Below, in pieces: positions 8,627 through 18,192 of a stretch of 64,000 nt of DNA. This DNA is from Pseudomonas marginalis (GTDB lineage: Bacteria; Pseudomonadota; Gammaproteobacteria; Pseudomonadales; Pseudomonadaceae): contig NZ_VTFG01000001.1 in NCBI RefSeq assembly GCF_008692035.1, positions 2,356,001 to 2,420,000 of the forward strand, read 5' to 3'. The notes below the pieces were generated by a model. That model saw nothing but the letters and a program-made list of their open reading frames with translations, made no database searches and was not told the origin of the DNA. A program made the translations under genes and the position numbers. Every line of letters starts with the position of its first letter. Position 1 is the stretch's first letter.

Positions 8627-9667
8627 TTACCAACGAAAATGCAGTTGCGCCTGGGGCGCAGGTGCCGCCGGCGGTTGTGTGCCATCGACCGCAGGCTGCT
8701 GCACCGGGGCCTCACCGGCAGGCACTTCCTGCAACCTGGCCAGGCTCAACTGGGTACGCAACTGATCGGCACTGCCGTTGACCCGATACACAATACGATT
8801 GCCATCCACCCATTGCGGCTGACCGCCAAACGGCTCAAGCAGGTGCCCCAGGGCCGCGTACCGCTCCAGGTTCATGCCCTGCACTTCCAGCAGTTGCTCG
8901 GTGCTCACACCCGGCTTGACCGCAAAGCGCGGCGCCAGTTTTTGGCTGACCGCCAGCATGACTGCATCGGCCAGCGCGCCCGTGTCGGCGCCTTGCGCGG
9001 TGCCCTGCTCGCTCTTGTCACCCAGCCACAGGCGCCATTTGGCCTGCCATTGATTGCCTTCCTGGCGTGCATGCACGGCCAGCAAGGCGTCGGCACCGTA
9101 GCGCTCGGACGCGGCGCGCAATGGCGTGGCATCGGCGCTTTCAAGATTCGGCGCGGTGGCGACCACCTGTTCATCCAGATCCCCCAGGGGCAGGCGCAAT
9201 GGCAAGCCACGGTGCTGTGCCGCACGACGCAGCGCCTGGGCAGCGGCCTGGCCATCGCCGACCAGGCTGCTGCCTTCGGTGGAGTCGTTCAGCCACCAGC
9301 CGAGGATCGATGGCCGATTGCTGCCCCAGATCGACAGGCCGGCGTCGCGCAAGGCGCGATCGGTGCTGACCGGGTCGAAGTCCACTTGCAGGCTCTCGGG
9401 CGGGCCGGCGTCGTAACCGTATTGAGTGATGATTTGCTGCGGATCCTTGCGAATCGCCGCCAGGCCCGGGCCTTGTGCGGCCTTGGCATCGCCGGTGAGG
9501 CGGATCACCAGGGTCTCCACCGCGCGCTGGGTCGCCTGGTCGCGCTCTTGCGGCGATTGGCTGCTGACGGGTTCGAGTACCTGGTACAGGCCATTGAGGG
9601 TTTCGGCATGACTCGCCAGGCTGATCAACGACAAGCAGCCTACAAAAAAGACATTACACAGACGCAT
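8627..9667 (-). CDS. DUF2066 periplasmic protein
   Basis: 346 residues with a Sec signal peptide (MRLCNVFFVGCLSLISLASHA) and the conserved DUF2066 layout: ETLNGLYQVLEPV at the mature start, an R-x-T-G-D segment (VIRLTGD) and a Q-R-NRPSILGWW-type core. A Pro/Ala/Gln-rich tail ends the protein. Function is unknown; orthologues sit between purM and the AI-2E-type gene in pseudomonads. A longer frame from 9748 exists, but the signal peptide fixes the start at 9667. Confidence 0.85.
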   Translation of the reverse strand: MRLCNVFFVGCLSLISLASHAETLNGLYQVLEPVSSQSPQERDQATQRAVETLVIRLTGDAKAAQGPGLAAIRKDPQQIITQYGYDAGPPESLQVDFDPVSTDRALRDAGLSIWGSNRPSILGWWLNDSTEGSSLVGDGQAAAQALRRAAQHRGLPLRLPLGDLDEQVVATAPNLESADATPLRAASERYGADALLAVHARQEGNQWQAKWRLWLGDKSEQGTAQGADTGALADAVMLAVSQKLAPRFAVKPGVSTEQLLEVQGMNLERYAALGHLLEPFGGQPQWVDGNRIVYRVNGSADQLRTQLSLARLQEVPAGEAPVQQPAVDGTQPPAAPAPQAQLHFRW

Positions 9668-10024
9668 GGAAGATTCCCGAACGACAAATTTAGCGGCTGG
9701 AACAGACCGCGTGAAATCGGTGTAGCCAGGCTGTGACCACAGCGACAACTAAAACATTCACGGGGTCCCGGTAAGTTTTCGCCATGTCATTAACGACAGC
9801 GGTTTAAAGGCTATACCTTAATACGTGCCTGAACAGACCCGATCAGCATTTTTTTAACCGGCTTTTTTAAATCTATCTGCCCTGCCCGTCGGCCCGAGGA
9901 TGGCCGCTGCCCCTCAAGCCTGATAAAATCGCGCGCCTTCGCAGACCGTCAACGGCTGGGCCTTTTACCAAAAGCGCCTGCCCGCTCGGTCGTTACCCCT
10001 GAATCCCCCCTAAAGGCCTGGATC
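9668..10024. other. Gene-free spacer between divergent DUF2066 gene and purM
   Basis: About 357 nt with no convincing coding region. It must hold promoters for both directions. A possible -10 TAAAAT at 9924-9929 faces purM, but the -35 match is poor and I do not assign it firmly. No PurR-type operator is recognised. Confidence 0.5.
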
Positions 10025-11083
10025 ATGAGCAAGCAACCCTCCCTGAGCTACAAGGACGCCGGTGTAGACATCGACGCCGGTGAAGCATTGGTCGAACGCA
10101 TCAAGAGCGTTGCCAAGCGCACTGCGCGCCCCGAAGTCATGGGCGGCCTGGGCGGTTTTGGCGCCCTCTGCGAGATCCCGGCCGGCTACAAGCAGCCCGT
10201 ATTGGTTTCCGGTACCGACGGTGTGGGCACCAAGCTGCGCCTGGCACTGAACCTGAACAAGCACGACAGCATCGGCATCGACCTGGTCGCCATGTGCGTC
10301 AACGACCTGGTGGTATGCGGTGCCGAGCCGTTGTTCTTCCTCGACTACTATGCCACCGGCAAGCTGAACGTCGAGACCGCCACCCAGGTGGTGACCGGCA
10401 TCGGCGCCGGCTGCGAACTGTCGGGTTGCTCCCTGGTCGGCGGCGAAACCGCTGAAATGCCAGGCATGTACGAAGGCGAAGACTACGACCTGGCCGGCTT
10501 CTGCGTCGGCGTGGTGGAAAAAGCCGAGATCATCGACGGCTCCAAAGTGGCTGCCGGCGACGCCCTGCTCGCCCTGCCATCCTCCGGCCCGCACTCCAAC
10601 GGCTACTCCCTGATCCGCAAGATCATCGAAGTGTCCGGTGCCGACATCGAGAACATCCAGCTCGACGGCAAGCCGCTGACCGACCTGCTGATGGCCCCGA
10701 CCCGCATCTACGTCAAGCCACTGCTCAAGCTGATCAAGGACACCGGCGCGGTCAAGGCCATGGCCCACATCACCGGCGGCGGCCTGCTGGACAACATCCC
10801 GCGCGTACTGCCAAAAGGCGCCCAGGCGATCGTCGACGTGGCCAGCTGGCAGCGTCCTGCGGTATTCGACTGGCTGCAGGAAAAAGGCAACGTCAATGAA
10901 ACCGAAATGCACCGCGTGCTGAACTGCGGCGTGGGCATGGTGATCTGCGTGGCGCAGGAACACGTTGAAACCGCGCTGAACGTATTGCGTGAAGCCGGCG
11001 AGCAGCCTTGGGTCATCGGCCAGATCGCCACCGCTGCCGAAGGCGCGGCTCAGGTTGAACTGAAGAACCTCAAGGCTCACTGA
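10025..11083 (+). CDS. purM: Phosphoribosylformylglycinamidine cyclo-ligase PurM
   Basis: 352 residues; fifth step of purine synthesis, closing FGAM to AIR with ATP. Characteristic segments are [16 protein letters not shown] at the start, [52 protein letters not shown] and [15 protein letters not shown]. Full length. Its stop overlaps the purN start by one base (TGATG), so the pair is translationally coupled. Confidence 0.98.
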   Translation: MSKQPSLSYKDAGVDIDAGEALVERIKSVAKRTARPEVMGGLGGFGALCEIPAGYKQPVLVSGTDGVGTKLRLALNLNKHDSIGIDLVAMCVNDLVVCGAEPLFFLDYYATGKLNVETATQVVTGIGAGCELSGCSLVGGETAEMPGMYEGEDYDLAGFCVGVVEKAEIIDGSKVAAGDALLALPSSGPHSNGYSLIRKIIEVSGADIENIQLDGKPLTDLLMAPTRIYVKPLLKLIKDTGAVKAMAHITGGGLLDNIPRVLPKGAQAIVDVASWQRPAVFDWLQEKGNVNETEMHRVLNCGVGMVICVAQEHVETALNVLREAGEQPWVIGQIATAAEGAAQVELKNLKAH

Positions 11084-11733
11084 TGCCTCGGACCTGTGAT
11101 GTCGTGGTGCTGCTTTCCGGCACCGGCAGTAACTTGCAGGCCCTGATCGACAGCACGCGCACCGGCGACAGCCCGGTGCGCATCGCTGCGGTGATCTCCA
11201 ACCGCAGCGACGCCTACGGCCTGCAACGCGCCAGGGACGCGGGTATCGAAACCCGCTCGCTGGATCACAAGGCTTTCGAAGGCCGCGAGGCCTTCGACAG
11301 CGCCCTGGTCGAACTGATCGACGCCTTCAACCCCCAACTCGTGGTACTGGCCGGTTTCATGCGCATTCTCAGCGCTGGCTTCGTGCGGCACTACGAAGGG
11401 CGCCTGCTGAATATCCACCCTTCCCTGCTGCCCAAATACAAAGGCATGCACACGCACCAGCGCGCGCTGGATGCCGGTGACAACGAGCATGGCTGCAGTG
11501 TGCACTTCGTCACCGAGGAACTCGATGGCGGGCCTCTGGTCGTACAGGCAGTGGTTCCGGTAGAGTCTGACGACTCGGCGCAGACCCTTGCGCAACGGGT
11601 GCATACCCAGGAACACAGGATTTACCCGCTGGCTGTGCGCTGGTTTGCCGAGGGGCGGTTGATTCTTGGTGACCAGGGTGCATTATTGGACGGTCAGTTA
11701 CTTGCGGCCAGCGGCCACTTGATTCGAACCTAG
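11083..11733 (+). CDS. purN: Phosphoribosylglycinamide formyltransferase PurN
   Basis: 216 residues; transfers a formyl group from 10-formyl-THF to GAR. It has the N-terminal LLSGTGSNLQALID phosphate loop, LVVLAGFMRILS, the catalytic NIHPSLLPKYKGMHTH segment (Asn and His) and the conserved Asp in VTEELDGGPLV. Second gene of a purM-purN-DUF3108 operon. Confidence 0.98.
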   Translation: MPRTCDVVVLLSGTGSNLQALIDSTRTGDSPVRIAAVISNRSDAYGLQRARDAGIETRSLDHKAFEGREAFDSALVELIDAFNPQLVVLAGFMRILSAGFVRHYEGRLLNIHPSLLPKYKGMHTHQRALDAGDNEHGCSVHFVTEELDGGPLVVQAVVPVESDDSAQTLAQRVHTQEHRIYPLAVRWFAEGRLILGDQGALLDGQLLAASGHLIRT

Positions 11734-11741
11734 GAGATTTT

Positions 11742-12455
11742 ATGCGTCGCGCCTTGCTCTTCGCTTTTGCGCTGTTCGCCTTGCCTGCCGTGCAAGCGGC
11801 AGATCTACACCCGTTCTCCGCCAGCTACACCGCCGACTGGAAACAGTTGCCCATGAGTGGTTCGGCAGAACGCAGCCTGACCAAGAACGGCGACGGCACC
11901 TGGACCTTGAACTTCAAGGCTTCCATGATGATCGCCAGCCTGACCGAAACCAGCGTGATCCTGTTCGACAAGGACACCCTGCAACCGAAGAGCTACGCCT
12001 TCGAACGCGGCGGCCTGGGCAAGACCAAGAAGATCAACCTGGACTTCGACCCGTCGACCAAGAAAGTCACGGGTTTTGAAAACAAAGACCCGGTCAATGT
12101 GCCCCTGCAAAGCGGCATGCTCGACAAGTCGACCTACCAGTTGGCCTTGCAGCGCGACGTGGCAGCCGGCAAGAAAAGCATGAGCTACAACGTGGTTGAA
12201 GGCACCGACGTCGACACCTACGACTTCCGCGTGATCGGCCCGGAAAAGGTCCAGACCAAGGTCGGCAGCATTGACGCGATCAAGGTCGAGCGCGTACGCG
12301 ACCCGACTCAAAGCAAGCGCATCACCCAGATGTGGTTCGCCAAGGACCTGGGTGGCATCCTGGTAGCCCTGCGTCAGGTGGAAACCGACGGCAAGGAATA
12401 CAACATCATGTTGCAAGACGGTACCGTTGACGGCAAAGCCATCAAGGGCAGCTGA
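11742..12455 (+). CDS. DUF3108 periplasmic protein
   Basis: 237 residues with a signal peptide (MRRALLFAFALFALPAVQAA). The mature part follows the DUF3108 pattern: HPFSASYTADWKQLPMSGSAER at its start, later YQLALQRDVAAGKK and QMWFAKDLGGILVAL. Probably a soluble periplasmic beta-rich protein of unknown role. It lies 8 nt after purN and before a terminator, so it is the last gene of the purMN operon. Confidence 0.85.
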   Translation: MRRALLFAFALFALPAVQAADLHPFSASYTADWKQLPMSGSAERSLTKNGDGTWTLNFKASMMIASLTETSVILFDKDTLQPKSYAFERGGLGKTKKINLDFDPSTKKVTGFENKDPVNVPLQSGMLDKSTYQLALQRDVAAGKKSMSYNVVEGTDVDTYDFRVIGPEKVQTKVGSIDAIKVERVRDPTQSKRITQMWFAKDLGGILVALRQVETDGKEYNIMLQDGTVDGKAIKGS

Positions 12456-12476
12456 TTGGATTGATGAGCAGAGAAG

Positions 12477-12503
12477 AGCCTCGCTGAATGCGGGGCTTTT
12501 TTT
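12477..12503 (+). terminator. Rho-independent terminator of the purMN operon
   Basis: Stem AGCCTCGC / GCGGGGCT (one G-U pair), loop TGAAT, then seven T residues. Confidence 0.9.
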
Positions 12504-12661
12504 CGTCTGGGGGTTTTGGGTTCAAGTGTCTGCCGTCATCGGGAGCCCAACATGAAACTTCTGTCATAAACCTCTAAAGCGGTTTACTTAGCAAGCTAAC
12601 AAACCGTATAAAAAGACCTGCGACGACTTGCCGCATACCCACCAGAAATTGGAGCAAGCAG

Positions 12662-12850
12662 ATGACTGTAAAAGTAACTGAACGCGACGACGAACATATG
12701 TCCCACGAAGCGCTGGGCCATGGGATTCACATCTGGGATGTCCACCAACAGGACCTGCTGGTCGGCATGTTTCATAACGAGAGCGACGCTCATAATTATA
12801 AAAACGAGCTCGAAGCCCTTGAGATGAAACGCCAGACGCAAAGCGCCTGA
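12662..12850 (+). CDS. Small conserved protein of unknown function (62 aa)
   Basis: Acidic, soluble, 62 residues with no membrane segment or signal. It has GGAG 7 nt before ATG. The internal pattern HIWDVHQQDLLVGMFHNE and the spacing of aromatic and acidic residues look like a real folded domain rather than chance. I do not recognise a named family. A Pho-box-like half site (CTGTCATAAA, 12561-12570) and a TATAAA element (12607-12612) lie upstream. It is followed by two hairpins. Confidence 0.7.
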   Translation: MTVKVTERDDEHMSHEALGHGIHIWDVHQQDLLVGMFHNESDAHNYKNELEALEMKRQTQSA

Positions 12851-12869
12851 AACTTCGAAATCCTGTAGC

Positions 12870-12895
12870 CCCCCCAGCCCCACGCAGCTGGGGGG
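12870..12895 (+). terminator. Strong GC hairpin after the 62-aa gene
   Basis: Perfect 9-bp stem CCCCCCAGC / GCTGGGGGG with an 8-nt loop, 20 nt after the stop codon. There is no T run, so it may act as a 3'-end stabiliser or combine with the next hairpin. Confidence 0.6.
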
Positions 12896-12903
12896 CCTAT
12901 AAA

Positions 12904-12936
12904 ACACAAACCCCGCCTTCTGAGCGGGGTTTGTGT
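12904..12936. terminator. Bidirectional terminator
   Basis: Perfect 13-bp stem ACACAAACCCCGC / GCGGGGTTTGTGT with a 7-nt loop between the plus-strand 62-aa gene and the minus-strand DUF2058 gene. The minus-strand exit reads TTTTATA, so it best serves the DUF2058 side but can serve both. Confidence 0.85.
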
Positions 12937-13001
12937 GTTCTGGGGCTGCTTCGCAGCCCAACGCAGGGCACGCCTGCTCACCACAATTCGTTGCTACAGC
13001 C

Positions 13002-13547
13002 TTACCACATCAAATCATCCGGGATCTGGTAAGCGGCGTACGGATCATCCTCATCCGGCACCTGGCTTTCGGTGAGGATATTGAGCTGCACGATACGCTC
13101 CGGGGCGCGCTCCTGGATCTTCAGCGCGGCTTCACGGGGGATCACCTCGTAGCCGCCACCGTGATGCACGATGGCCAGGGAGCCGTTGCTCAGCTTGTTG
13201 CGCATCAAGGTGTTGACCGACAGGCGCTTGACCTTCTTGTCATCCACGAAGTTGTAGTAGTCCTCGGTCGTGAGCTTAGGCAGGCGCGAGGTCTCGATCA
13301 GTTGCTTGACCTGGGCCGTACGGGCCTTGGCCTCGGCTTTTTCCTGCTGCTGGCGGTTCAGCTCCTGGTCACGCTTGACCTTCTCGGCCTGCGCTTCGGC
13401 GGCCAGGCGCGCCTGGGTGTCATCGGCCTCGATCTGGCCCTTGTGGACCAGGCGCTGCTGTTTCTGTTTCTCTTTGCCGACCTGCTTGGCCTGCTTTTGG
13501 TTGACCAGACCTGCTTTGAGCAACTGGTCGCGAAGGGAAAGGCTCAT
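13002..13547 (-). CDS. DUF2058 family protein (YaiL-like)
   Basis: 181 residues, highly charged. The start MSLSLRDQLLKAGLVNQKQA is the DUF2058 signature. A long Lys/Gln/Glu-rich coiled region (about residues 20-90) follows, then a compact C-terminal part with YYNFVDDKKVKRL and HHGGGYEVIPREAA. Sometimes annotated as nucleoprotein or polynucleotide-associated; the function is not established. It is followed upstream by mazG. Confidence 0.85.
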   Translation of the reverse strand: MSLSLRDQLLKAGLVNQKQAKQVGKEKQKQQRLVHKGQIEADDTQARLAAEAQAEKVKRDQELNRQQQEKAEAKARTAQVKQLIETSRLPKLTTEDYYNFVDDKKVKRLSVNTLMRNKLSNGSLAIVHHGGGYEVIPREAALKIQERAPERIVQLNILTESQVPDEDDPYAAYQIPDDLMW

Positions 13548-13572
13548 GGTGCTTACTCACTTAGGCAACTGC

Positions 13573-14406
13573 TCAACCGCAGCTGGACACGTTCTTTTCC
13601 TGACGTTTGGCTTCGCCCCACAGGGCGTCCAACTCTTCGAGGGTGCAATCTTCTATGGGTTGGTGGGTGTCGCGCAATGCCTGTTCGATAAATCGGAAGC
13701 GTCGCTCGAACTTGGCATTGGCGCCACGCAGCGCGGTTTCCGGGTCGACCTTGAGGTGACGGGCCAGGTTGACCGCCGCGAACAGCAGGTCACCGACTTC
13801 ATCGGCGATGGCCTCCGGGTCGTTGTCGGCCATGGCTTCGAGCACTTCGTCCAGCTCTTCGCGCACGTTATCCACCACCGGCAACGCCGATGGCCAGTCG
13901 AAGCCGACCTGGCTGGCGCGCTTCTGCAATTTGGCGGCCCGGGACAGGGACGGCAAGGCGCTGGGCACATCGTCCAGCAGGGACAGCTGCTCCGGCGCGT
14001 CGGATTTTTCCGCACGCTCCTCGGCCTTGATCTGCTCCCAACGCTCCTTGACCTGTTCTTCACTCAGTTGAGGAATATCCAGCGGCGCATACAGATCGCC
14101 GGTCGGGAACACATGGGGATGGCGGCGAATCAGCTTGCGGGTGATGCTGTCGATCACCCCGGCAAATTCGAAACGTCCCTCTTCCCGCGCCAGCTGGCTG
14201 TAATACACCACCTGGAACAACAGGTCGCCCAACTCCCCCTGCAGATGATCAAAGTCGCCGCGCTCGATGGCGTCGGCCACTTCGTAGGCCTCTTCCAGGG
14301 TGTGCGGGACAATGGTCGCGTAGGTTTGCTTGATGTCCCACGGGCACCCGTATTGCGGGTCCCGCAGGCGACTCATCAGGTGCAGCAGGTCTTCAAGTGA
14401 ATACAT
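13573..14406 (-). CDS. mazG: Nucleoside triphosphate pyrophosphohydrolase MazG
   Basis: 277 residues. Hydrolyses NTPs to NMP and PPi and moderates the stringent response; it sits beside relA as in many gamma-proteobacteria. Two MazG repeats are visible: the first with CPWDIKQT, EEAYEVADAIE and GELGDLLFQVVYYSQLA, the second with EELDEVLEAMA and DEVGDLLFAAVNLAR. Metal-binding E-x-x-E and E-x-x-D pairs are intact. The ATG at 14406 starts the canonical MYSLEDLLHLM; longer frames run into a REP element. Confidence 0.95.
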   Translation of the reverse strand: MYSLEDLLHLMSRLRDPQYGCPWDIKQTYATIVPHTLEEAYEVADAIERGDFDHLQGELGDLLFQVVYYSQLAREEGRFEFAGVIDSITRKLIRRHPHVFPTGDLYAPLDIPQLSEEQVKERWEQIKAEERAEKSDAPEQLSLLDDVPSALPSLSRAAKLQKRASQVGFDWPSALPVVDNVREELDEVLEAMADNDPEAIADEVGDLLFAAVNLARHLKVDPETALRGANAKFERRFRFIEQALRDTHQPIEDCTLEELDALWGEAKRQEKNVSSCG

Positions 14407-14424
14407 CTTTCTGTGTCCGATCAG

Positions 14425-14448
14425 TGTGGGAGCAAGCCCCCTCCCACA
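14425..14448. repeat. Compact REP palindrome between mazG and relA
   Basis: TGTGGGAG CAAGCCCC CTCCCACA: an 8-bp perfect inverted repeat around a CAAGCCCC centre. It looks like the outer arms of a REP pair with the middle deleted. Confidence 0.75.
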
Positions 14449-14472
14449 TTTAGCCTGCATTCATTGCGCGAA

Positions 14473-16716
14473 TCATGGGGTACGGTTGCGCCGCGTCTCA
14501 ATGATATTCGGCAGTTGGGAAATCCGCCCCAGCAACCGCCCCAGTGCGTCCAGCCCCGGAATCTCGATGGTCAGGGACATCAACGCGGTGTTGTCCTCTT
14601 TATTCGAGCGGGTGTTGACCGCCAGCACGTTGATGCGCTCATTGAGCAGCACTTGCGAGACGTCGCGCAGCAGGCCGGAACGGTCGTAGGCACGGATGAT
14701 GATGTCCACCGGGTAGGTGAGCACCGGCACCGGGCCCCAGCTGACCTGGATAATCCGCTCCGGCTCGCGCCCGCCCAGTTGCAGCACCGAGGCGCAGTCC
14801 TGGCGGTGAATGCTGACGCCACGGCCCTGGGTGATGTAGCCGACGATGGCATCCCCCGGCAACGGCTGGCAGCAACCGGCGATTTGCGTCAGCAGGTTGC
14901 CGACGCCCTGGATCTGGATATCGCCGCGCTTGCCGGGCTTGTAGCCGGTGGCCTTGCGTGGGATCAGCTCCAGTTGTTCGTTGCCGCGCTCCGGCTCGAC
15001 CAGTTGCTGGGCCAGGTTGACCAGCTGCGCCAGGCGCAGGTCGCCGGCACCGAGGGCGGCGAACATGTCTTCGGCGATCTTCATGTTGGCCTTTTCGGCC
15101 AGCTTGTCGAAGTCCACCTGGGGCAGGCCCAGGCGGCCCAGCTCGCGTTCGAGCAGGGTCTTGCCGGCGGCGACGTTCTGGTCGCGGGCCTGCAGCTTGA
15201 ACCAATGGACGATCTTCGCCCGCGCCCGCGATGTGGTGATGTAGCCCAGGTTCGGGTTCAGCCAGTCGCGGCTCGGCGTGCCGTGCTTGCTGGTGATGAT
15301 CTCGACCTGTTCGCCGGTTTGCAGGCTGTAGTTGAGCGGCACGATGCGCCCGTTGATCTTGGCGCCCCGGCAGTTATGGCCGATCTCGGTGTGCACGCGG
15401 TAGGCGAAGTCCAGCGGCGTCGCGCCCTTGGGCAAGTCGATGGCATGGCCATCGGGGGTGAAGATGTAGACCCGGTCCGGCTCGATATCCACGCGCAACT
15501 GTTCGGCCAGGCCGCCGATGTCGCCGAGTTCTTCGTGCCATTCCAGCACTTGGCGCAGCCAGGAGATTTTCTCCTCGTACTGGTTGGACCCGGCCTTGAC
15601 GTCGGTGCCCTTGTAGCGCCAGTGCGCGCACACGCCCAGTTCTGCCTCTTCGTGCATGGCGTGGGTGCGGATCTGCACTTCCAGCACCTTGCCCTCGGGG
15701 CCGATCACCGCGGTGTGCAGTGAGCGATAGCCGTTTTCCTTGGGGTTGGCGATGTAGTCGTCGAACTCCTTGGGAATGTGCCGCCACAGCGTATGGACGA
15801 TCCCCAGCGCGGTGTAGCAGTCGCGCATTTCCGGCACCAGCACGCGCACCGCACGCACATCGTAGATCTGGCTGAAGGCCAGGCCCTTGCGCTGCATTTT
15901 GCGCCAGATCGAGTAGATGTGTTTGGCGCGGCCGCTGATGTCGGCATCGACCCCGGTGGCCTGCAACTCGGCGCGCAACTGGCCCATCACGTCGCTGATA
16001 AAGCGCTCACGGTCGAGCCGCCGCTCATGCAGCAGCGTGGCGATCTGTTTGTATTGATCAGGTTCGAGGTAGCGGAAGGACAAGTCCTCCAGCTCCCACT
16101 TGATATGGCCGATACCCAGGCGGTGGGCCAGGGGCGCATAGATGTCGAAGACTTCGCGGGCGACGCGGTTGCGCTTTTCGTCGTCGGCGGTCTTCACCGC
16201 ACGGATTGCGCAGGTGCGTTCGGCCAGCTTGATCAGGGCGACACGTACGTCGTCGACCATCGCCACCAGCATCTTGCGCAGGTTTTCCACCTGGCCCTGG
16301 GTGCCCAGCACCATGGACTGGCGCGGGCTGAGGCTGGCGCTGATGGCGGCCATGCGCAGCACACCGTCGATCAGCTTGGCCACCACCGCGCCAAAACGCT
16401 GGCTGACGGTCGGCAACTGGATGTGCCCTTCGCGCACGCCGCGATAGAGCACGGCGGCGATCAGCGAGTCCTGGTCCAGCTTGAGATCGGCAAGGATCTC
16501 GGCGATTTCCAACCCGGTGCGAAAGCTGGAAGTGCCTTCGGCCCACAGGTTCTTGGCTGCATTGTCTTGTTGCTCAGACTCACGAGCGAACTCGCAGGCT
16601 GCTTTCAAGGCTTCACGGTCCAGTGCCGGGTCGACACTGATGGCATGATCCAGCCATGCCTCGAGATTGATACTGCCGTCGGTGTTGATCGGCTGGTGTG
16701 CTCTCACCTGTACCAT
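14473..16716 (-). CDS. relA: GTP pyrophosphokinase RelA
   Basis: 747 residues, normal for Pseudomonas RelA. Ribosome-associated (p)ppGpp synthetase activated by uncharged tRNA. The N-terminal hydrolase domain is degenerate: LYRGVREGHI stands where bifunctional enzymes have an HD pair. The synthetase domain has YDVRAVRVLV and NGYRSLHTAVIGP; a TGS domain (VYIFTPDGHAIDLPKGATPLDFAY), a zinc-finger-type domain with CCQPLPGD, and a C-terminal ACT domain follow. An ATG 45 nt upstream is less likely. Confidence 0.97.
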   Translation of the reverse strand: MVQVRAHQPINTDGSINLEAWLDHAISVDPALDREALKAACEFARESEQQDNAAKNLWAEGTSSFRTGLEIAEILADLKLDQDSLIAAVLYRGVREGHIQLPTVSQRFGAVVAKLIDGVLRMAAISASLSPRQSMVLGTQGQVENLRKMLVAMVDDVRVALIKLAERTCAIRAVKTADDEKRNRVAREVFDIYAPLAHRLGIGHIKWELEDLSFRYLEPDQYKQIATLLHERRLDRERFISDVMGQLRAELQATGVDADISGRAKHIYSIWRKMQRKGLAFSQIYDVRAVRVLVPEMRDCYTALGIVHTLWRHIPKEFDDYIANPKENGYRSLHTAVIGPEGKVLEVQIRTHAMHEEAELGVCAHWRYKGTDVKAGSNQYEEKISWLRQVLEWHEELGDIGGLAEQLRVDIEPDRVYIFTPDGHAIDLPKGATPLDFAYRVHTEIGHNCRGAKINGRIVPLNYSLQTGEQVEIITSKHGTPSRDWLNPNLGYITTSRARAKIVHWFKLQARDQNVAAGKTLLERELGRLGLPQVDFDKLAEKANMKIAEDMFAALGAGDLRLAQLVNLAQQLVEPERGNEQLELIPRKATGYKPGKRGDIQIQGVGNLLTQIAGCCQPLPGDAIVGYITQGRGVSIHRQDCASVLQLGGREPERIIQVSWGPVPVLTYPVDIIIRAYDRSGLLRDVSQVLLNERINVLAVNTRSNKEDNTALMSLTIEIPGLDALGRLLGRISQLPNIIETRRNRTP

Positions 16717-16839
16717 CTTGCTTACCTTCCCTATGACGCACCTTGGATGCGCCAAAATCATCGCCGACCTTTTTACTGCGAACTCCGTGGCAGATCATAG
16801 GCCTTGGAGAACGCAGGCCAGTCGGATTAAACGGGCATC

Positions 16840-18192
16840 CTAGCCCGCTTCAAATAACGCCATGGCCTCGACATGCGCTGTGTGCGGAAACATGTCGAGG
16901 ATCCCGGCACGTTTTAGCCGGTAGCCTTGCTTGACCAGCTCAACCGTGTCCCGCGCCAGCGTCGCCGGGTTGCAGGACACATACACCAGGCGCCTGGCCC
17001 CCAGGGTGGCGAGCTTGCGCACAACCTCTTGGGCACCATCGCGGGGTGGGTCCAAGAGTACCGCAGAAAAGCCCTGTTTGGCCCATTCCGCGTCAGTCAA
17101 CGGCTGGGACAAATCGGCCTGAAAAAACTGCGCATTATGCAAATTGTTGCTGATGGCGTTCCGTGCAGCCCGGTCCACCATGGCCTGCACACCTTCCACC
17201 GCCACCACGTCGCGCACCTGTTTCGCCAGCGGCAAGGCAAAGTTGCCCAGGCCGCAGAACAGGTCCAGCACCCGCTCATCAGGCTGTGGCGCCAGCCAGT
17301 CCAGGGCCTGGGCCACCATCGCCTCGTTGACCCCGGCGTTGACCTGGACAAAATCCCCCGGTCGGTACGCCAACTCCAAGTCCCATGGGCCCAATCGGAA
17401 ACCTAGTGACTGATCAGGCTCAATCGGTTCCGGCTGGCCTTCCCCATGCAGCCACAGCTGGGCGTCATGGAAGCTGCAGAATTCTTTCAGGATCAGCAGG
17501 TCCGCCTCCGACAACGGCGCCATATGCCGCAGCAACACGGCGACGGACGAGCCGCTGAACAACTCCACATGCCCCAGGGCCTGAGGTTTGCTCAGGCGGC
17601 GCAGCATGTTCGGCAGACGCTGCATGATCGGTTGCAAGGCCTGTACCAGCACCGGGCAATCATCGATGGCGACGATGTCCTGGCTGGCCACGGCGCGGAA
17701 ACCCACCTCAAGCTTCTTCGCCTTGGCATCCCAACGCACCGCCACCCGGGCGCGGCGCCGGTAAGCGAATTCCGGCCCACTCAATGGTGCGGCCCACTCC
17801 TGCGGTTCGACACCGGCCACGCGGGACAGTTGCTCGGCGAGCATGCGCTGTTTCAGGGCAAGTTGTTCGGCATGGGGCAAGTGCTGCACGCTGCAACCGC
17901 CACAGCGACCGAAGTGCGCGCACGGTGCCGGGCGACGCAGCTCGCTGGCCGTGAACACGCGCTCGGTGCGGGCCTCGACCACCTTGCCGTGGGTGCCCAA
18001 CACCCGCGCTTCAACCTCTTCGCCGGCCAGCGCACCGTTGACAAACCAGGTGCGACCTTCAAAGAACACGATGCCGCGGCCGTCGTTGGCCAGGCGCTCG
18101 ATGGCCAGGCGTTGCTTCTTGCCCACGGGAATCTGTGGGGCCCGGCTGCCGCCCGTCGGTTGGAAGCGCAGGCCTCTCTCGTGCTTGGCCAT
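16840..18192 (-). CDS. rlmD: 23S rRNA (uracil-1939-C5)-methyltransferase RlmD
   Basis: 450 residues. N-terminal TRAM domain ([17 protein letters not shown]), then the Fe-S cysteines in [15 protein letters not shown] (about 92-106). The SAM domain has [16 protein letters not shown], then LDPPRDGA and the nucleophilic Cys in [12 protein letters not shown], and ends with [10 protein letters not shown]. All catalytic motifs are intact. Its start overlaps the cysM stop by one base. Confidence 0.97.
   Translation of the reverse strand: MAKHERGLRFQPTGGSRAPQIPVGKKQRLAIERLANDGRGIVFFEGRTWFVNGALAGEEVEARVLGTHGKVVEARTERVFTASELRRPAPCAHFGRCGGCSVQHLPHAEQLALKQRMLAEQLSRVAGVEPQEWAAPLSGPEFAYRRRARVAVRWDAKAKKLEVGFRAVASQDIVAIDDCPVLVQALQPIMQRLPNMLRRLSKPQALGHVELFSGSSVAVLLRHMAPLSEADLLILKEFCSFHDAQLWLHGEGQPEPIEPDQSLGFRLGPWDLELAYRPGDFVQVNAGVNEAMVAQALDWLAPQPDERVLDLFCGLGNFALPLAKQVRDVVAVEGVQAMVDRAARNAISNNLHNAQFFQADLSQPLTDAEWAKQGFSAVLLDPPRDGAQEVVRKLATLGARRLVYVSCNPATLARDTVELVKQGYRLKRAGILDMFPHTAHVEAMALFEAG

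Noticed and set aside
14413..15723. Long plus-strand open frame (436 codons) starting in the REP near mazG
   Set aside because: Antisense shadow of relA; no domain features.
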